64,000 nt of DNA, taken from Pilibacter termitis (GTDB lineage Bacteria > Bacillota > Bacilli > Lactobacillales > Streptococcaceae). Shown here piece by piece: positions 16,370 to 25,556 of the stretch (position 1 is the first letter of the stretch; every line of letters begins with the position of its first letter). Made by a program: the position numbers and the translations under genes. The DNA is taken from positions 101,014 through 165,013 of the forward strand of contig NZ_FUXI01000001.1 of assembly GCF_900167335.1 (NCBI RefSeq), given 5' to 3'. Under the pieces are notes generated by a model. The model worked only from the letters and a program-made list of their open reading frames with translations. It had not been told where the DNA came from and searched no databases.

Positions 16370-16651
16370 TTATTTCATTGATTTTGGTAAAATCGCATCT
16401 ACTTCTGAGTGTGGGCGTGGAATTACGTGAACACTTACCAATTCTCCCACACGACTTGCTGCAGCACTTCCTGCTTCTGTTGCCGCTTTTACTGCTCCGA
16501 CATCCCCACGAACCATGACTGTTACAAGTCCTGAACCAACTTGTTCTTTTCCAACAAGTTCAACATTCGCTGCTTTTACCATTGCATCTGCTGCTTCGAT
16601 TGCTCCGACTAATCCACGTGTTTCTACCATTCCTAATGCGTTTAATGACAT
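16370..16651 (-). CDS. eutM: Microcompartment hexamer shell protein EutM (copy 2)
   Basis: A 93-residue BMC protein ([36 protein letters not shown]) closely matching copy 1. The start at 16651 is chosen because GGAGGATTATATT precedes it; an upstream in-frame start has no site. It begins 23 bases after eutE, so shell and enzyme are on one transcript. The C-terminus ends PKSMK. Confidence 0.95.
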   Translation of the reverse strand: MSLNALGMVETRGLVGAIEAADAMVKAANVELVGKEQVGSGLVTVMVRGDVGAVKAATEAGSAAASRVGELVSVHVIPRPHSEVDAILPKSMK

Positions 16652-16673
16652 AATATAATCCTCCAATTATTTT

Positions 16674-18143
16674 CTATTTATTTTTCAACTGCTCAAAAAC
16701 TTGAGCGACAATTGACTCGATGAGTTGTTCTTGACTACAACTTGTTGCGTTGACCTCACATTGCGTATCCATTGCTCGAATTTCTTCAAGTCCCATTTGA
16801 CCAAAAGCAACTCGGCGAATGTTCAGCAAATGAAGTGGGGTAATGTTATCACTTGATGCACTGCCACCAATTGCTCCATTTCCAAGGGTCAAAGCAGGTG
16901 CGAGAGCTGTACTTGCTCCAATTCCACCTAACGCTGCTGGTGTGTTGATGAGCAAGCGATTCACTGGTTTTTTCAATGCAAATTCTTTGATTAACTCACG
17001 ACTTTCCGTGTGCATTGCCATTGTATGCCCAGCACCTTCGCCCATGAGAATTTCAATTGCCAAATTACAAGCCTCTTCGTGATTTTCCACCACGTAATAA
17101 GCCAAAATCGGACAAAGTTTTTCACGAGAGTAAGGATATTGCAGCCCGACATTTTCTTCTGGAGCAAGCAAAACACGTGCGTCCGTTGGAATGGTAATCT
17201 CTGCAAGTCGTGCAATAGTATGCACATCACGTCCAACAATTTGCGGGTTCATCGTGCCATTTGGTCGCAAAATAAATTTTGACAATTTCTCCGCTTGCTC
17301 TTTTGTTAAGAAATATCCTCCATTTTTTGCAAACTCTGCTTTAATCTGAGCATCCGTCGATTTTTCGACAATAACGGATTGCTCAGATGCACAAATAGTC
17401 CCATTATCGAACGTTTTACTATCCATAATACATTTGACCGCTTTGGGAATATCAGCCGTTGAAGTGATATACGCTGGACCATTCCCCGGTCCTACACCAA
17501 TCGCTGGTGTGCCAGATGAATACGCTGATTTCACCATTGCATTCCCACCCGTTGCCAAAATCAAATTGGTCAATGGATGTTTCATCAACTCTTGCGTTGC
17601 TTGCATAGTCGGAATACTAATCACACCTACTGCATCTACTGGTACGTTCAATTCCGCCAATGCCTCACGAATAATTTCAACGGTCGCTAAAATAGATTTC
17701 AACGCTCCCGGGTGAGGTGAGAATACGATACTGTTCCCAGACTTAATCGCAATCATTGCTTTGTAAATCGCAGTTGAAGTTGGGTTCGTTGACGGAATAA
17801 TTCCTGCCACCACTCCGACTGGAACAGCTACCTCTATAAGTTTTTCTTCCATATCCTCACGCAAAATCCCGACCGTTTTCATGTCTTTAATAGAGTCGTA
17901 GACCACTTTTGAGGCAAACAAGTTTTTAATCACCTTATCTTCCCAGCGACCAAAACCAGTTTCTTCATTTGCCATTTTGGCTAATTCCACTCTTTTTGCA
18001 TAGGTTTTTTCAGAAATTGCTCGCACAAGTTCATCTATTTTTTCTTGAGAAAATGTAGCTAGAATTGCTTGAGCTGCCTTTGCTTTTTTCAGTAAATCTC
18101 GCACCTCTTGAATAGAGCGTAAATCTTTATCTTCTAATGCCAA
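16674..18143 (-). CDS. eutE: CoA-acylating acetaldehyde dehydrogenase EutE
   Basis: A 489-residue aldehyde dehydrogenase that turns the toxic acetaldehyde released by EutBC into acetyl-CoA with NAD+. The catalytic cysteine lies in TFDNGTICASEQS, and the nucleotide-binding region includes IIPSTNPTSTAIYKA. The C-terminal tail EQLIESIVAQVFEQLKNK is an amphipathic helix likely to direct packaging. The start codon is TTG, placed directly after the TAA of the upstream BMC gene with GAGGAGGGG in that gene's last codons, so translation is coupled. Length is normal for the family. Confidence 0.95.
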   Translation of the reverse strand: MALEDKDLRSIQEVRDLLKKAKAAQAILATFSQEKIDELVRAISEKTYAKRVELAKMANEETGFGRWEDKVIKNLFASKVVYDSIKDMKTVGILREDMEEKLIEVAVPVGVVAGIIPSTNPTSTAIYKAMIAIKSGNSIVFSPHPGALKSILATVEIIREALAELNVPVDAVGVISIPTMQATQELMKHPLTNLILATGGNAMVKSAYSSGTPAIGVGPGNGPAYITSTADIPKAVKCIMDSKTFDNGTICASEQSVIVEKSTDAQIKAEFAKNGGYFLTKEQAEKLSKFILRPNGTMNPQIVGRDVHTIARLAEITIPTDARVLLAPEENVGLQYPYSREKLCPILAYYVVENHEEACNLAIEILMGEGAGHTMAMHTESRELIKEFALKKPVNRLLINTPAALGGIGASTALAPALTLGNGAIGGSASSDNITPLHLLNIRRVAFGQMGLEEIRAMDTQCEVNATSCSQEQLIESIVAQVFEQLKNK

Positions 18144-18656
18144 TTATTTCCCCTCCTCTTTTTTATAGTTCAAAATTGAGCGAACCAATAATTCTTTATT
18201 TGCAAATTTAATTTCCTTTTTCGTCAAATTTGGCAAATTAATTGCATAAGCAAGCGAGCGAAGGTCAACGACTTTCATTTTGTTCAATTCTTCTTCTGAA
18301 AAATTCTCCTCAGAATGTTCCTCTCCTTGCTCCATTTTTACTTCATTTCTTTCAATCGTTTCGATTGTTTTTTCTTTCTCTTGTTGCTTTTTGGTAAGTA
18401 GCGTATCTGTTTGGCTATCGACTCTTGCAATCACGTGATGACTTAAATAACCATTTAATTGTTTGGCGATTTCTACTCCTGCATCAATTGCTGCTCTTAT
18501 CGCACCAACATCTCCACGCACAACAACAGTCGTTAAGCCACCCTTTGTTTTTTCTGATGATTGAAGATGAACATCTGCTGACTTGAGCATAGCATCTGTC
18601 ACAGCTACCGCCGCAAGAAATCCACGCACCTCCACCATTCCTAATGCTGTTTCCAT
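18144..18656 (-). CDS. BMC shell protein with C-terminal SAP/Rho-N-like domain (EutK-like)
   Basis: A 170-residue two-part protein. Residues 1-85 are a BMC domain (MVEVRGFLAAVAVTDAMLKS, VVVRGDVGAIRAAIDAGVE). A charged linker rich in Glu and Lys follows, then about residues 125-165 read ELNKMKVVDLRSLAYAIN and KFANKELLVRSILNYK, resembling a SAP or Rho N-terminal nucleic-acid-binding fold. Enterobacterial EutK also joins a BMC domain to a putative nucleic-acid-binding domain, but of another fold. It may act as a shell adaptor. It lies between eutL and eutE; its stop abuts the TTG of eutE. Confidence 0.85.
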   Translation of the reverse strand: METALGMVEVRGFLAAVAVTDAMLKSADVHLQSSEKTKGGLTTVVVRGDVGAIRAAIDAGVEIAKQLNGYLSHHVIARVDSQTDTLLTKKQQEKEKTIETIERNEVKMEQGEEHSEENFSEEELNKMKVVDLRSLAYAINLPNLTKKEIKFANKELLVRSILNYKKEEGK

Positions 18657-18667
18657 ATGCTCACCTA

Positions 18668-19321
18668 CTACATTACACGTGGTGTATCAGCGACTCGACA
18701 AACTGTACTAGCAAATGCCTCAACAGCTGCTTTACAAGCTGATTGTGTCCCCGTCAATAATGCTCCTGCAAAGTTTGTTTCAGACGGAGGACCATAGAAA
18801 GTTGCCAATTTCACATCAGCAGATTTCAACGCTTCATCAATGCCCACAATCGCCTCGTTTGGCGGAGCAATCAAGTAAGCAATTGCCTCGCCTTCGGTAA
18901 TGCCTGCCTCATTTGACAAAAAGCTACCTGTTCTGCTGACAACGTGTGCAAGATAAGGAATCGAATCATCCTCGTTTGCACTTACGAACGCTACGTCTTC
19001 TTCGATAACACGAACTGCCGTTTGAAGTCCGCTATTCACTTCTGCTGGCGAAGGACCTGCGATAATCGCAATAACCTCACCTGCTAATTTTGTACTAGCA
19101 TTTCCAGCTCCAGCGTACATACTTCTTGCATAAACGACTTCAACAGCCGCCTCTTTTGTCGCCTCATCTACTGCGATATACGTTACATCATCACAGTCCG
19201 AAGTAATAATCCCAAGCGAGCGAATCCCTTTTTTCAATTTCAACTCTTTTGCCAAAGAATCATCAACATTTGGAATGACTTGCACGCTTAGAACACTTGC
19301 ACTTAATCTATCATTTTTCAT
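18668..19321 (-). CDS. eutL: Microcompartment shell protein EutL
   Basis: A 217-residue tandem-BMC protein forming trimers with a large gated pore thought to pass substrates and cofactors. Recognisable stretches are LSASVLSVQVIPNVDDSLA at the N-terminus and GSFLSNEAGITEGEAIAYL. Length matches EutL. It begins 17 bases after eutC, with GAGGTGACGTAAGA before the ATG. Confidence 0.95.
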   Translation of the reverse strand: MKNDRLSASVLSVQVIPNVDDSLAKELKLKKGIRSLGIITSDCDDVTYIAVDEATKEAAVEVVYARSMYAGAGNASTKLAGEVIAIIAGPSPAEVNSGLQTAVRVIEEDVAFVSANEDDSIPYLAHVVSRTGSFLSNEAGITEGEAIAYLIAPPNEAIVGIDEALKSADVKLATFYGPPSETNFAGALLTGTQSACKAAVEAFASTVCRVADTPRVM

Positions 19322-19338
19322 TCTTACGTCACCTCTCT

Positions 19339-20229
19339 TTACGCCTGTTTCAAATCAATTCCTGATTTTTTCGCATCTAGCATTTTCTTAATCAAATCTG
19401 CAATATATGCTCCTGCCTCAACTGCTGGTGTTCCGCCTTTGTGAATACTGGCAAGCACTGTTCTACGTGCCTCTGGCATACCAACAGTTGGACGATAGGC
19501 AACATATGCACTCATTGCCTCCGCTGTTACAAGTCCGGGACGTTCACCAACGAGCAAGCAGACAACATCTGCATCTGTATATTCCCCAATCGCATCCATT
19601 GCTGGCACACGACAATATTTGACGAAAATAATTTCTCCCACTTCAATGCCGTGCATTTTCAATCCTTGTTTGATAGAAGGCAAAATTTCTTCGATATTTG
19701 CTCCAATGGCAGCTGAAGATAAGCCGTCGCCGACAACAATTTGCACTTTTGGTTTCTTTGGAACTGCCGCTCTGATTTTTTCTTCATTCGCTTTGTCAAA
19801 CTGACGACCACGAGGAGGGCTTGTTAAATAATCATCTTTTGATTCACAAACTGTTTTGACTGAGACGAAATTCATTTTTTCTACTAGTTCCTCTGGCACT
19901 TCTGAGAAAACAGAGTCTTGTGCAGCAGCGTGGTCAGCACGAAAACGAAGTTGAGTTTGCAATTTGTACCTTGTTCCTTCACGTCCGCACCCAAGTCGTG
20001 CTGGCGTGTAAAATTTCATTTTCAAATAGCCTTCACGATTTTTTGGATTTTCCACCAATAGTTGCTTACGAATGTCAATTTCTGTAATATCTTCTAGCAC
20101 ACCGTCCTCAATAACAGAAGGTGATTGGCTAAGTGTTGCGACAGTTTCCTTTACTTGAGTTGTATTGCCAGATTGTGTCATTTCTTTTAAAATTGACTCA
20201 ATCATTGTTCTTAATTCTGTAGCCTTCAT
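19339..20229 (-). CDS. eutC: Ethanolamine ammonia-lyase small subunit EutC
   Basis: A 296-residue subunit of the AdoCbl-dependent lyase that splits ethanolamine to acetaldehyde and ammonia. It contributes to the cobalamin-binding face; [36 protein letters not shown] and [20 protein letters not shown] are typical. Its N-terminus ([17 protein letters not shown]) is an amphipathic targeting helix. It follows eutB by about 40 bases. Confidence 0.96.
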   Translation of the reverse strand: MKATELRTMIESILKEMTQSGNTTQVKETVATLSQSPSVIEDGVLEDITEIDIRKQLLVENPKNREGYLKMKFYTPARLGCGREGTRYKLQTQLRFRADHAAAQDSVFSEVPEELVEKMNFVSVKTVCESKDDYLTSPPRGRQFDKANEEKIRAAVPKKPKVQIVVGDGLSSAAIGANIEEILPSIKQGLKMHGIEVGEIIFVKYCRVPAMDAIGEYTDADVVCLLVGERPGLVTAEAMSAYVAYRPTVGMPEARRTVLASIHKGGTPAVEAGAYIADLIKKMLDAKKSGIDLKQA

Positions 20230-20268
20230 GTGTCTTTCCTTTCTATCTCTAGCGTTATTAATGTCTAT

Positions 20269-21633
20269 TTATCTTAGAAAAATAGAAGCATCGCCTGCGT
20301 TTGCTGTTAATTTACCATTTTCCATAATGCCCATTTTTTCCAACCAAATCTCAAATTCACGAATTGGTTTACGGTCGAATAAATCACGAATCGTTGCTGT
20401 TTCATGGAAACCTGTCGTTTGGTAATTCAGCATAATATCATCGCCATGAGGAATCCCCATGATGTACGTGCAATTTGCCGCTGCAAGCAATGTCGTCAAG
20501 TTTTCCATATCGTTTTGGTCAGCTTTCATGTGATTGGTGTAACAAACGTCGCAGCCCATTGACAATCCATGCAATTTGCCCATGAAATGATCTTCCAATC
20601 CTGCACGAATAACTTGTTTCGCATCGTATAAGTATTCTGGCCCGATAAATCCTACTACGGTATTTACCAAGAAAGGATCATATCTTCTAGCAAATCCGTA
20701 ACATCTTGCCTCCATTGTCACCTGATCGGCACCAAAGTGAGCCTCACTTGACAATTCACTCCCTTGTCCTGTTTCAAAATACATAACATTTGGCCCTGCT
20801 GCTTGTCCTTGTTTCAAAGCCAAATCTCTTGCGTCTTGAATAAGTTGACCTGTCACACCAAACGCTTCATTTCCTTTTTGGCTACCTGCGATAGATTGGA
20901 AAATCAAGCCTGTTGGAGCTCCTTTTTCAACTGCTTCCATTTGTGTAGAAACGTGAGCAAGTACACAAGTTTGTGTTGGAATTTCCCATTTTGAACGAAA
21001 TTCTTCGAATTTATCTAAAATGCGAATAACAGACTCGGTAGAATCGTCTACTGGATTTAGCCCAATCAAAGCATCTCCTGAACCATAACTCAACCCTTCC
21101 ATTACACTTGCCATAATACCGTCAACGTCATCTGTCGGATGATTTGGTTGCAAACGATTCGAGAATGTTCCAAGGCGACCAATCGTTGTATTTGCTGTTT
21201 TTTCAATGCGAATTTTTTTGGCTGCAACGATTAAGTCCATATTGCTCATCAACTTACAAACTCCTGCAATCATCTCAGAAGTCAATCCACGAGCGATATG
21301 TTTAATATCAAAATCTGTCGTATTGTCGTTTAGCAAGAACGCACGCAACTCCTCAACCGTCCAGTTTTTAATAGAATTGAAAATTCGCAAGTTCACATCA
21401 TCAATAATAATGCGTGTAACTTCATCTTCCTCATAAGCAATTGCTGGATTATTGAATAAATCATCTAGCGTAAGTTGAGCAAGAACAATTTTTGCTGCTA
21501 CTCGCTCCTCAGAGCTATTTGCTGCCACTCCTGCCAATTTGTCTCCAGATTTTTCTTCGTTCGCTTTTGCCAAAACTTCCTTTACGCTTGCAAAAGCATA
21601 ACTCTTGCCGAATAATTTTGTTTTTAAAATCAT
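20269..21633 (-). CDS. eutB: Ethanolamine ammonia-lyase large subunit EutB
   Basis: A 454-residue catalytic TIM-barrel subunit of ethanolamine ammonia-lyase, starting MILKTKLFGKSYAFASVKEV. Recognised regions include GLTSEMIAGVCKLMSNMDLI, YGSGDALIGLNPVDD and MYFETGQGSELSSEAHFGAD. With EutC it needs adenosylcobalamin, linking this operon to eutT and to the B12 uptake locus downstream. The 157-base spacer between eutA and eutB holds a GCGG/CCGC hairpin without a T run, so it is not an obvious terminator. Confidence 0.97.
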   Translation of the reverse strand: MILKTKLFGKSYAFASVKEVLAKANEEKSGDKLAGVAANSSEERVAAKIVLAQLTLDDLFNNPAIAYEEDEVTRIIIDDVNLRIFNSIKNWTVEELRAFLLNDNTTDFDIKHIARGLTSEMIAGVCKLMSNMDLIVAAKKIRIEKTANTTIGRLGTFSNRLQPNHPTDDVDGIMASVMEGLSYGSGDALIGLNPVDDSTESVIRILDKFEEFRSKWEIPTQTCVLAHVSTQMEAVEKGAPTGLIFQSIAGSQKGNEAFGVTGQLIQDARDLALKQGQAAGPNVMYFETGQGSELSSEAHFGADQVTMEARCYGFARRYDPFLVNTVVGFIGPEYLYDAKQVIRAGLEDHFMGKLHGLSMGCDVCYTNHMKADQNDMENLTTLLAAANCTYIMGIPHGDDIMLNYQTTGFHETATIRDLFDRKPIREFEIWLEKMGIMENGKLTANAGDASIFLR

Positions 21634-21790
21634 TTGTTTGTTCCTTTCTTTTTGTTAATTTATTTTTTGTTTTTCTCGTGTCTCAAATTTTTTTAAGGCG
21701 GTTTCGCCGCAGTTTGCAATACTAAAATTTCAAACAAGCAAATGGTTTCGCTCAATGCAGCTGACTTCCCCCACCTCTTCACTTTTCATT

Positions 21791-23224
21791 TCAGTCAAAA
21801 ACCAACGTTTTTATAATCACAGGCAACACACTTCCACCTGCTATCGCCTCTCCTATGTCAATGTAGTCTCCGTTGTCTGCTGTAATAGAGTCTATTGATA
21901 TAAATGGATAGTCTTTCGGTAACAAATGATAGAGACTTTGTCCGATTGTTTTTGCCATATCTTCTTTTACCACTAAAATAATTGGCAAATTGGCTTGAAT
22001 AAATGGTGTAAGTCCTTCTACAATTTGTTTCGTCAAATCTTGGATTTCTTGGAAACGTGGATTTCGCCAACCGTCAAATGCCAAAGCTATTTTTTGAGGG
22101 CTGTCGTTTTCAAAATGCCACTTAATTTTTTGCAAAATCTGTTTTGGCAACACATTTTCAGCCACTTCCTCTTTCACTTTCTCCAAATGCACAACAGGCA
22201 AATTGGCAATGGGCAAAATGTTTTCAGTAAAACTAATCGTACTTCCACTCACCTCAGTCAAATGTGTTCCTGCACCAACTACGGTTGCTTGTATCGTCTC
22301 CTTAGAATGTTTGACTTCTTTTTCCGAAAAAATACGTGAGCGTTTTATCGCTCTGCCAAGCAATAAACCAATGTCTCCAAATCTCAAAGATTCTTGCTCT
22401 GTAAATTCCTCAAAACAATCGGCAACCCCACCTGAAAAAGTGACAAGTGGAATATTATGCGATACATCAATGCCATGATTGGTAACAAACAAATCATACA
22501 ATTCATGTTGCTCACCAATTCCAATAGCATTCTCCAAAATTTGTGCGAAATGCTGACAAACTTTTTCCAAATCGCTCACTTGATACGGTTTACCAATCGC
22601 TAGTGGAATGTGAAAATGTTCCGCTAACTTCACAACTTTTGGTGTCATATGTTTTACTGTTTGCGTTGCGACATCTAGTTTTATTACACGACCGCCAATA
22701 TCGAAACAACCTGTTGACTCCAAATCTCCTGCTGAAAAGACTACTAGATTGCTCGTTCCGCCACCAATATCCAAATTAACCGCTCGCTCGCCACTTTCTT
22801 TGGAAATAAATTGTGTGCCTGCTCCTTTCCCTGCGATAATGCTCTCAAGGTCAGGACCTGCCGTTGCGACTACAAAATCTCCTGCAAAATTAGAAAGAGC
22901 ATTTAGTACATTACTAGCATTTTCCTTACGTGCAGTTTCACCAGTGATAATAACCGCTCCTGTATGAATCGCCCCTTTTTGAATACCTGCTCGCTCATAT
23001 TCTCTTTCAACAAATTCCTTTAACTTCTCTGCATCAATATTTGACTCATCTAGCAAAGGAGTGAAAATGATTTCACTTCGGTAAACAATTTCTTTTTCAG
23101 AAATATCAATACGAGGAATGGTAAAATCTGACGCAAAATTTTCAACTGTCAACTCCGAAATAATAATTTGACTCGTGCTAGTGCCTAAGTCAATTCCGAC
23201 ACTTAACAGCTTTTCTTTTTCCAT
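21791..23224 (-). CDS. eutA: Ethanolamine ammonia-lyase reactivating factor EutA
   Basis: A 477-residue ATPase of the actin/Hsp70-like fold that exchanges damaged cobalamin in EutBC for intact cofactor. The phosphate-binding loop LSVGIDLGTSTSQIIISEL is at the N-terminus, and a second, AVNLDIGGGTSNLVVF, lies mid-protein. The ATG at 23224 is chosen for its GAGGAGGAATATT site. It is separated from eutW by a terminator that may be EutV-controlled. Confidence 0.95.
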   Translation of the reverse strand: MEKEKLLSVGIDLGTSTSQIIISELTVENFASDFTIPRIDISEKEIVYRSEIIFTPLLDESNIDAEKLKEFVEREYERAGIQKGAIHTGAVIITGETARKENASNVLNALSNFAGDFVVATAGPDLESIIAGKGAGTQFISKESGERAVNLDIGGGTSNLVVFSAGDLESTGCFDIGGRVIKLDVATQTVKHMTPKVVKLAEHFHIPLAIGKPYQVSDLEKVCQHFAQILENAIGIGEQHELYDLFVTNHGIDVSHNIPLVTFSGGVADCFEEFTEQESLRFGDIGLLLGRAIKRSRIFSEKEVKHSKETIQATVVGAGTHLTEVSGSTISFTENILPIANLPVVHLEKVKEEVAENVLPKQILQKIKWHFENDSPQKIALAFDGWRNPRFQEIQDLTKQIVEGLTPFIQANLPIILVVKEDMAKTIGQSLYHLLPKDYPFISIDSITADNGDYIDIGEAIAGGSVLPVIIKTLVFD

Positions 23225-23267
23225 AATATTCCTCCTCTCACACTTTTTAAGCAAAGGTTTTATTATC

Positions 23268-23326
23268 AAAAAAGGACGTTTAAAAGCATGAGAATTTCTT
23301 CTCTCTACTTTTAAGCGTCCTTGCTT
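23268..23326 (-). promoter_or_regulatory. Terminator with ANTAR-type hairpin before eutA
   Basis: On the minus strand AAGGACGCTTAAAAG pairs with CTTTTAAACGTCCTT and ends in T residues, making a strong terminator that overlaps the last codons of eutW. Its 5' arm is shared with the small hairpin AAGC-AAGGAC-GCTT (23313-23326), whose six-base loop has A at position 1 and G at position 4, the EutV recognition pattern. An upstream partner is less clear; AGTGC/GCACT at 23365-23379 has a five-base loop. Confidence 0.6.
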
Positions 23327-24726
23327 GTTTCTTTATCTTCCATGATAAATTGTATTCGATTGTGAGTGCCATTCGCACTTGAAGTAACTTCTAATTTGCC
23401 TGATAATTTTTCTGTCACATACATTTCGATGATGTTCATTCCGAGATTGCGTTTTGCTGTTTTCGTGTCAAATCCTTTGCCGTTATCTTTTACAAGCAAG
23501 TCGATTTTGTTGCGTTTTTTCTTCGCCGTTATCTTGATGAACCCCTCTTGTTTTTCGTCAAAAGCGTGTTCGTAAGCGTTGGCGATGATTTCATTTAAAA
23601 TCAAACTTAGCGTAATCATCTGCTCGGTATTTAAAACGATTTCTTCGTCAATATCTAGCACAATCTTAATTCCCTCTCTTGCAAGGCTATACAAAAGATT
23701 ACGTGTAAGATTTTCAACCATTTCTTTGAGTGAAACAATGCCGTCTATGTGCTGAGAGAGCAACTGATGTGTTTGAGCAATCGCCAAAATGCGTGAGGAG
23801 CTGTCTTGTAAAACTTTTTTCGCCTCCACACTATTCGTCCGCCGCTCTTGCAAACGTAAAAGAGAAACAATTGATTGTAAATTATTTTTAATGCGATGAT
23901 GAATTTCTTGAATCATCACTTCTTTTGTCCGCAACTCAAGCTCCTTGCGTTTCTCCTCAGTTTTGTCTTCTATCAAAACGAGAATATGATTCGATTTTGG
24001 AAACCATATTTTTTTTGTCAAAAAAGTAAAATCTTGATATGGATTTTCACTCACTTCACTTGTTTCATTTTTGACTGTAAACAAGTATTGCAAATACTCA
24101 AAAGTCGTATAATCCAAGCTCATATTGTCGTAGTGATACGTGTTCAAATTCCCTTTGTAGCCTAACTTTCGATAAAGTTTTTCAGCTGGGTGATTATGGT
24201 AAAAGCATTGACCATTTTCATCATAAATCAAAATGCTCTCGACAAATTGGTCATAATAATGCAATTCACCGTCAATAAACACATCAAAAGCAGAAATATC
24301 CTGCACTTCATTCAGTATTTCCTCTTCATTATCACTCTCCAAAATCAAAACCCCAATTGTTTTTTTGTTGTTTCGGATTGGATAAATCGTCTGAAATACT
24401 TTTTTCCCCTCTTGTGTCATTGCAAGCAATCTACGTGAATCGCTCCCCGTTTGAAGTGTTCGGTGAACACCCGGTTCATCTTTTAGCTTGGCAAGCTTGC
24501 CGACCACTTCTTTTTCATAAAGTGATTGTTTTTTCTTTGGACGAAGGTGCCAAACGACAAGTGCCTCATGTGTCCGTTCATCATACACATCAATAAACAC
24601 ATCAAAATTGGCATATTTTTGATTGTCCTTGCTCTTTTGTGCAGTGGCAATAATCTCTGCAATATCTCCACATTCAAGTTTTGTATGCTCTTCACAGAGC
24701 TGTTGTAACAATTTCATCTCAGTCAT
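23311..24726 (-). CDS. eutW: Ethanolamine sensor histidine kinase EutW
   Basis: A 471-residue soluble kinase. The N-terminal sensor region (about 1-270) is of the type that detects ethanolamine; the transmitter has the HisKA_2 phosphoacceptor box EIHHRIKNNLQSIVSLLRLQ and the ATPase motifs LNEIIANAYEHAF and VKDNGKGFD. It phosphorylates EutV. The ATG at 24726 overlaps the end of eutV by eight bases, so translation is coupled; a second ATG at 24717 is possible. No membrane segment is seen. Confidence 0.93.
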   Translation of the reverse strand: MTEMKLLQQLCEEHTKLECGDIAEIIATAQKSKDNQKYANFDVFIDVYDERTHEALVVWHLRPKKKQSLYEKEVVGKLAKLKDEPGVHRTLQTGSDSRRLLAMTQEGKKVFQTIYPIRNNKKTIGVLILESDNEEEILNEVQDISAFDVFIDGELHYYDQFVESILIYDENGQCFYHNHPAEKLYRKLGYKGNLNTYHYDNMSLDYTTFEYLQYLFTVKNETSEVSENPYQDFTFLTKKIWFPKSNHILVLIEDKTEEKRKELELRTKEVMIQEIHHRIKNNLQSIVSLLRLQERRTNSVEAKKVLQDSSSRILAIAQTHQLLSQHIDGIVSLKEMVENLTRNLLYSLAREGIKIVLDIDEEIVLNTEQMITLSLILNEIIANAYEHAFDEKQEGFIKITAKKKRNKIDLLVKDNGKGFDTKTAKRNLGMNIIEMYVTEKLSGKLEVTSSANGTHNRIQFIMEDKETSKDA

Positions 24727-25297
24727 CACTTAACACAATCATTTCTGCTAATTCTTTCATCGAAATACGTCTTTGCATACTTAAAGTACGCATCATGCTA
24801 TAAGCAGCTTCCTCGTCAATGCTTGATTTTTTCATCAAAATTCCTTTTGCACGCTCAATGAGCTTACGATTTTGCAAATCAGTTTCGAGCTTGTCAATTC
24901 TTTTTTGCAACGACATCAACGTTTTCCCTTTGCTCATCGCAATTTTCACCGTAGGAATAAAACTTTTTTCATCAAGTGGTTTTACAAGATACCCACAAGC
25001 ACCGATTTCACTCGCTTTTTTCAGATGTTTTTCACTACTGTATGCGGTCAAAAAGACCACACAACCTGCTAAACCATCTTGACTAATCTTTTTTCCTGCG
25101 GAAATTCCATCTAGTAATGGCATTTCTATATCAAGCAATACCACATCAGGCAAATGTTTCTTGCACGCCTCAATTGCTGCAATACCATCTGCAGCTTGTG
25201 CGACCACTTCAAAACCTGCCTCTTCGAGCATTTCCACAAAATCCATTCTTACCAAGGATTCATCATCAACAACGATTATTCTCCCTTTGCTCAACAA
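24719..25297 (-). CDS. eutV: ANTAR response regulator EutV
   Basis: A receiver domain (about 1-115: IIVVDDESLVRMDF, PDVVLLDIEMPLLDG with the phosphorylated Asp, VFLTAYS, GYLVKPLDE) is followed by a coiled linker and an ANTAR RNA-binding domain (KLIERAKGILMKKSSIDEEA, AYSMMRTLSMQRRISMKELA). Phosphorylated EutV binds paired leader hairpins and prevents termination. The only upstream ATG, at 25312, has no ribosome binding site and itself contains AGGAG; a TTG at 25297, seven bases after that AGGAG, is the likely start. The AdoCbl riboswitch lies just upstream. Confidence 0.92.
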   Translation of the reverse strand: MLSKGRIIVVDDESLVRMDFVEMLEEAGFEVVAQAADGIAAIEACKKHLPDVVLLDIEMPLLDGISAGKKISQDGLAGCVVFLTAYSSEKHLKKASEIGACGYLVKPLDEKSFIPTVKIAMSKGKTLMSLQKRIDKLETDLQNRKLIERAKGILMKKSSIDEEAAYSMMRTLSMQRRISMKELAEMIVLSDD

Positions 25298-25457
25298 TAA
25301 CACTCTCCTCATTGAAAGTTTTTCATGCTTTCAACCAATAAACTTATGTGAAATGTTTTCTATCAAACAAAAATATGAAGAAGAAAACCTAAAACATTCT
25401 GCTCATTGGTTCGTATTTTGTATTAAGCAAAGGAACCGCGTATCTTCCTATGTACTT

Positions 25458-25552
25458 AGTGAATGGACAAAAGACCAGACTTTAGCGATGTGCTATTTAC
25501 TGTGGATAACGGACCGTTGAGGATTTCCACCTCATTCCATTGTACATTCACT
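25458..25552 (-). promoter_or_regulatory. Adenosylcobalamin riboswitch between eutS and eutV
   Basis: On the minus strand a closing stem AGTGAATG/CATTCACT encloses GAATGAGGTGGAAATCCTC, then AACGGTCC, then CCACAGTAAATAG, then AGTCTGGTC, the B12-box order of a compact (class II-like) cobalamin aptamer. Its place directly before eutV parallels the Rli55 riboswitch RNA of Listeria. No clear terminator or EutV-type hairpin pair was found in the 150 bases between it and eutV, so how it acts here is open. Confidence 0.8.
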
Positions 25553-25556
25553 CTCA

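Noticed and set aside
21634-21790. Terminator between eutA and eutB
   Set aside because: The GCGG/CCGC hairpin is followed by A residues on the coding strand, not T, so it is not an intrinsic terminator.
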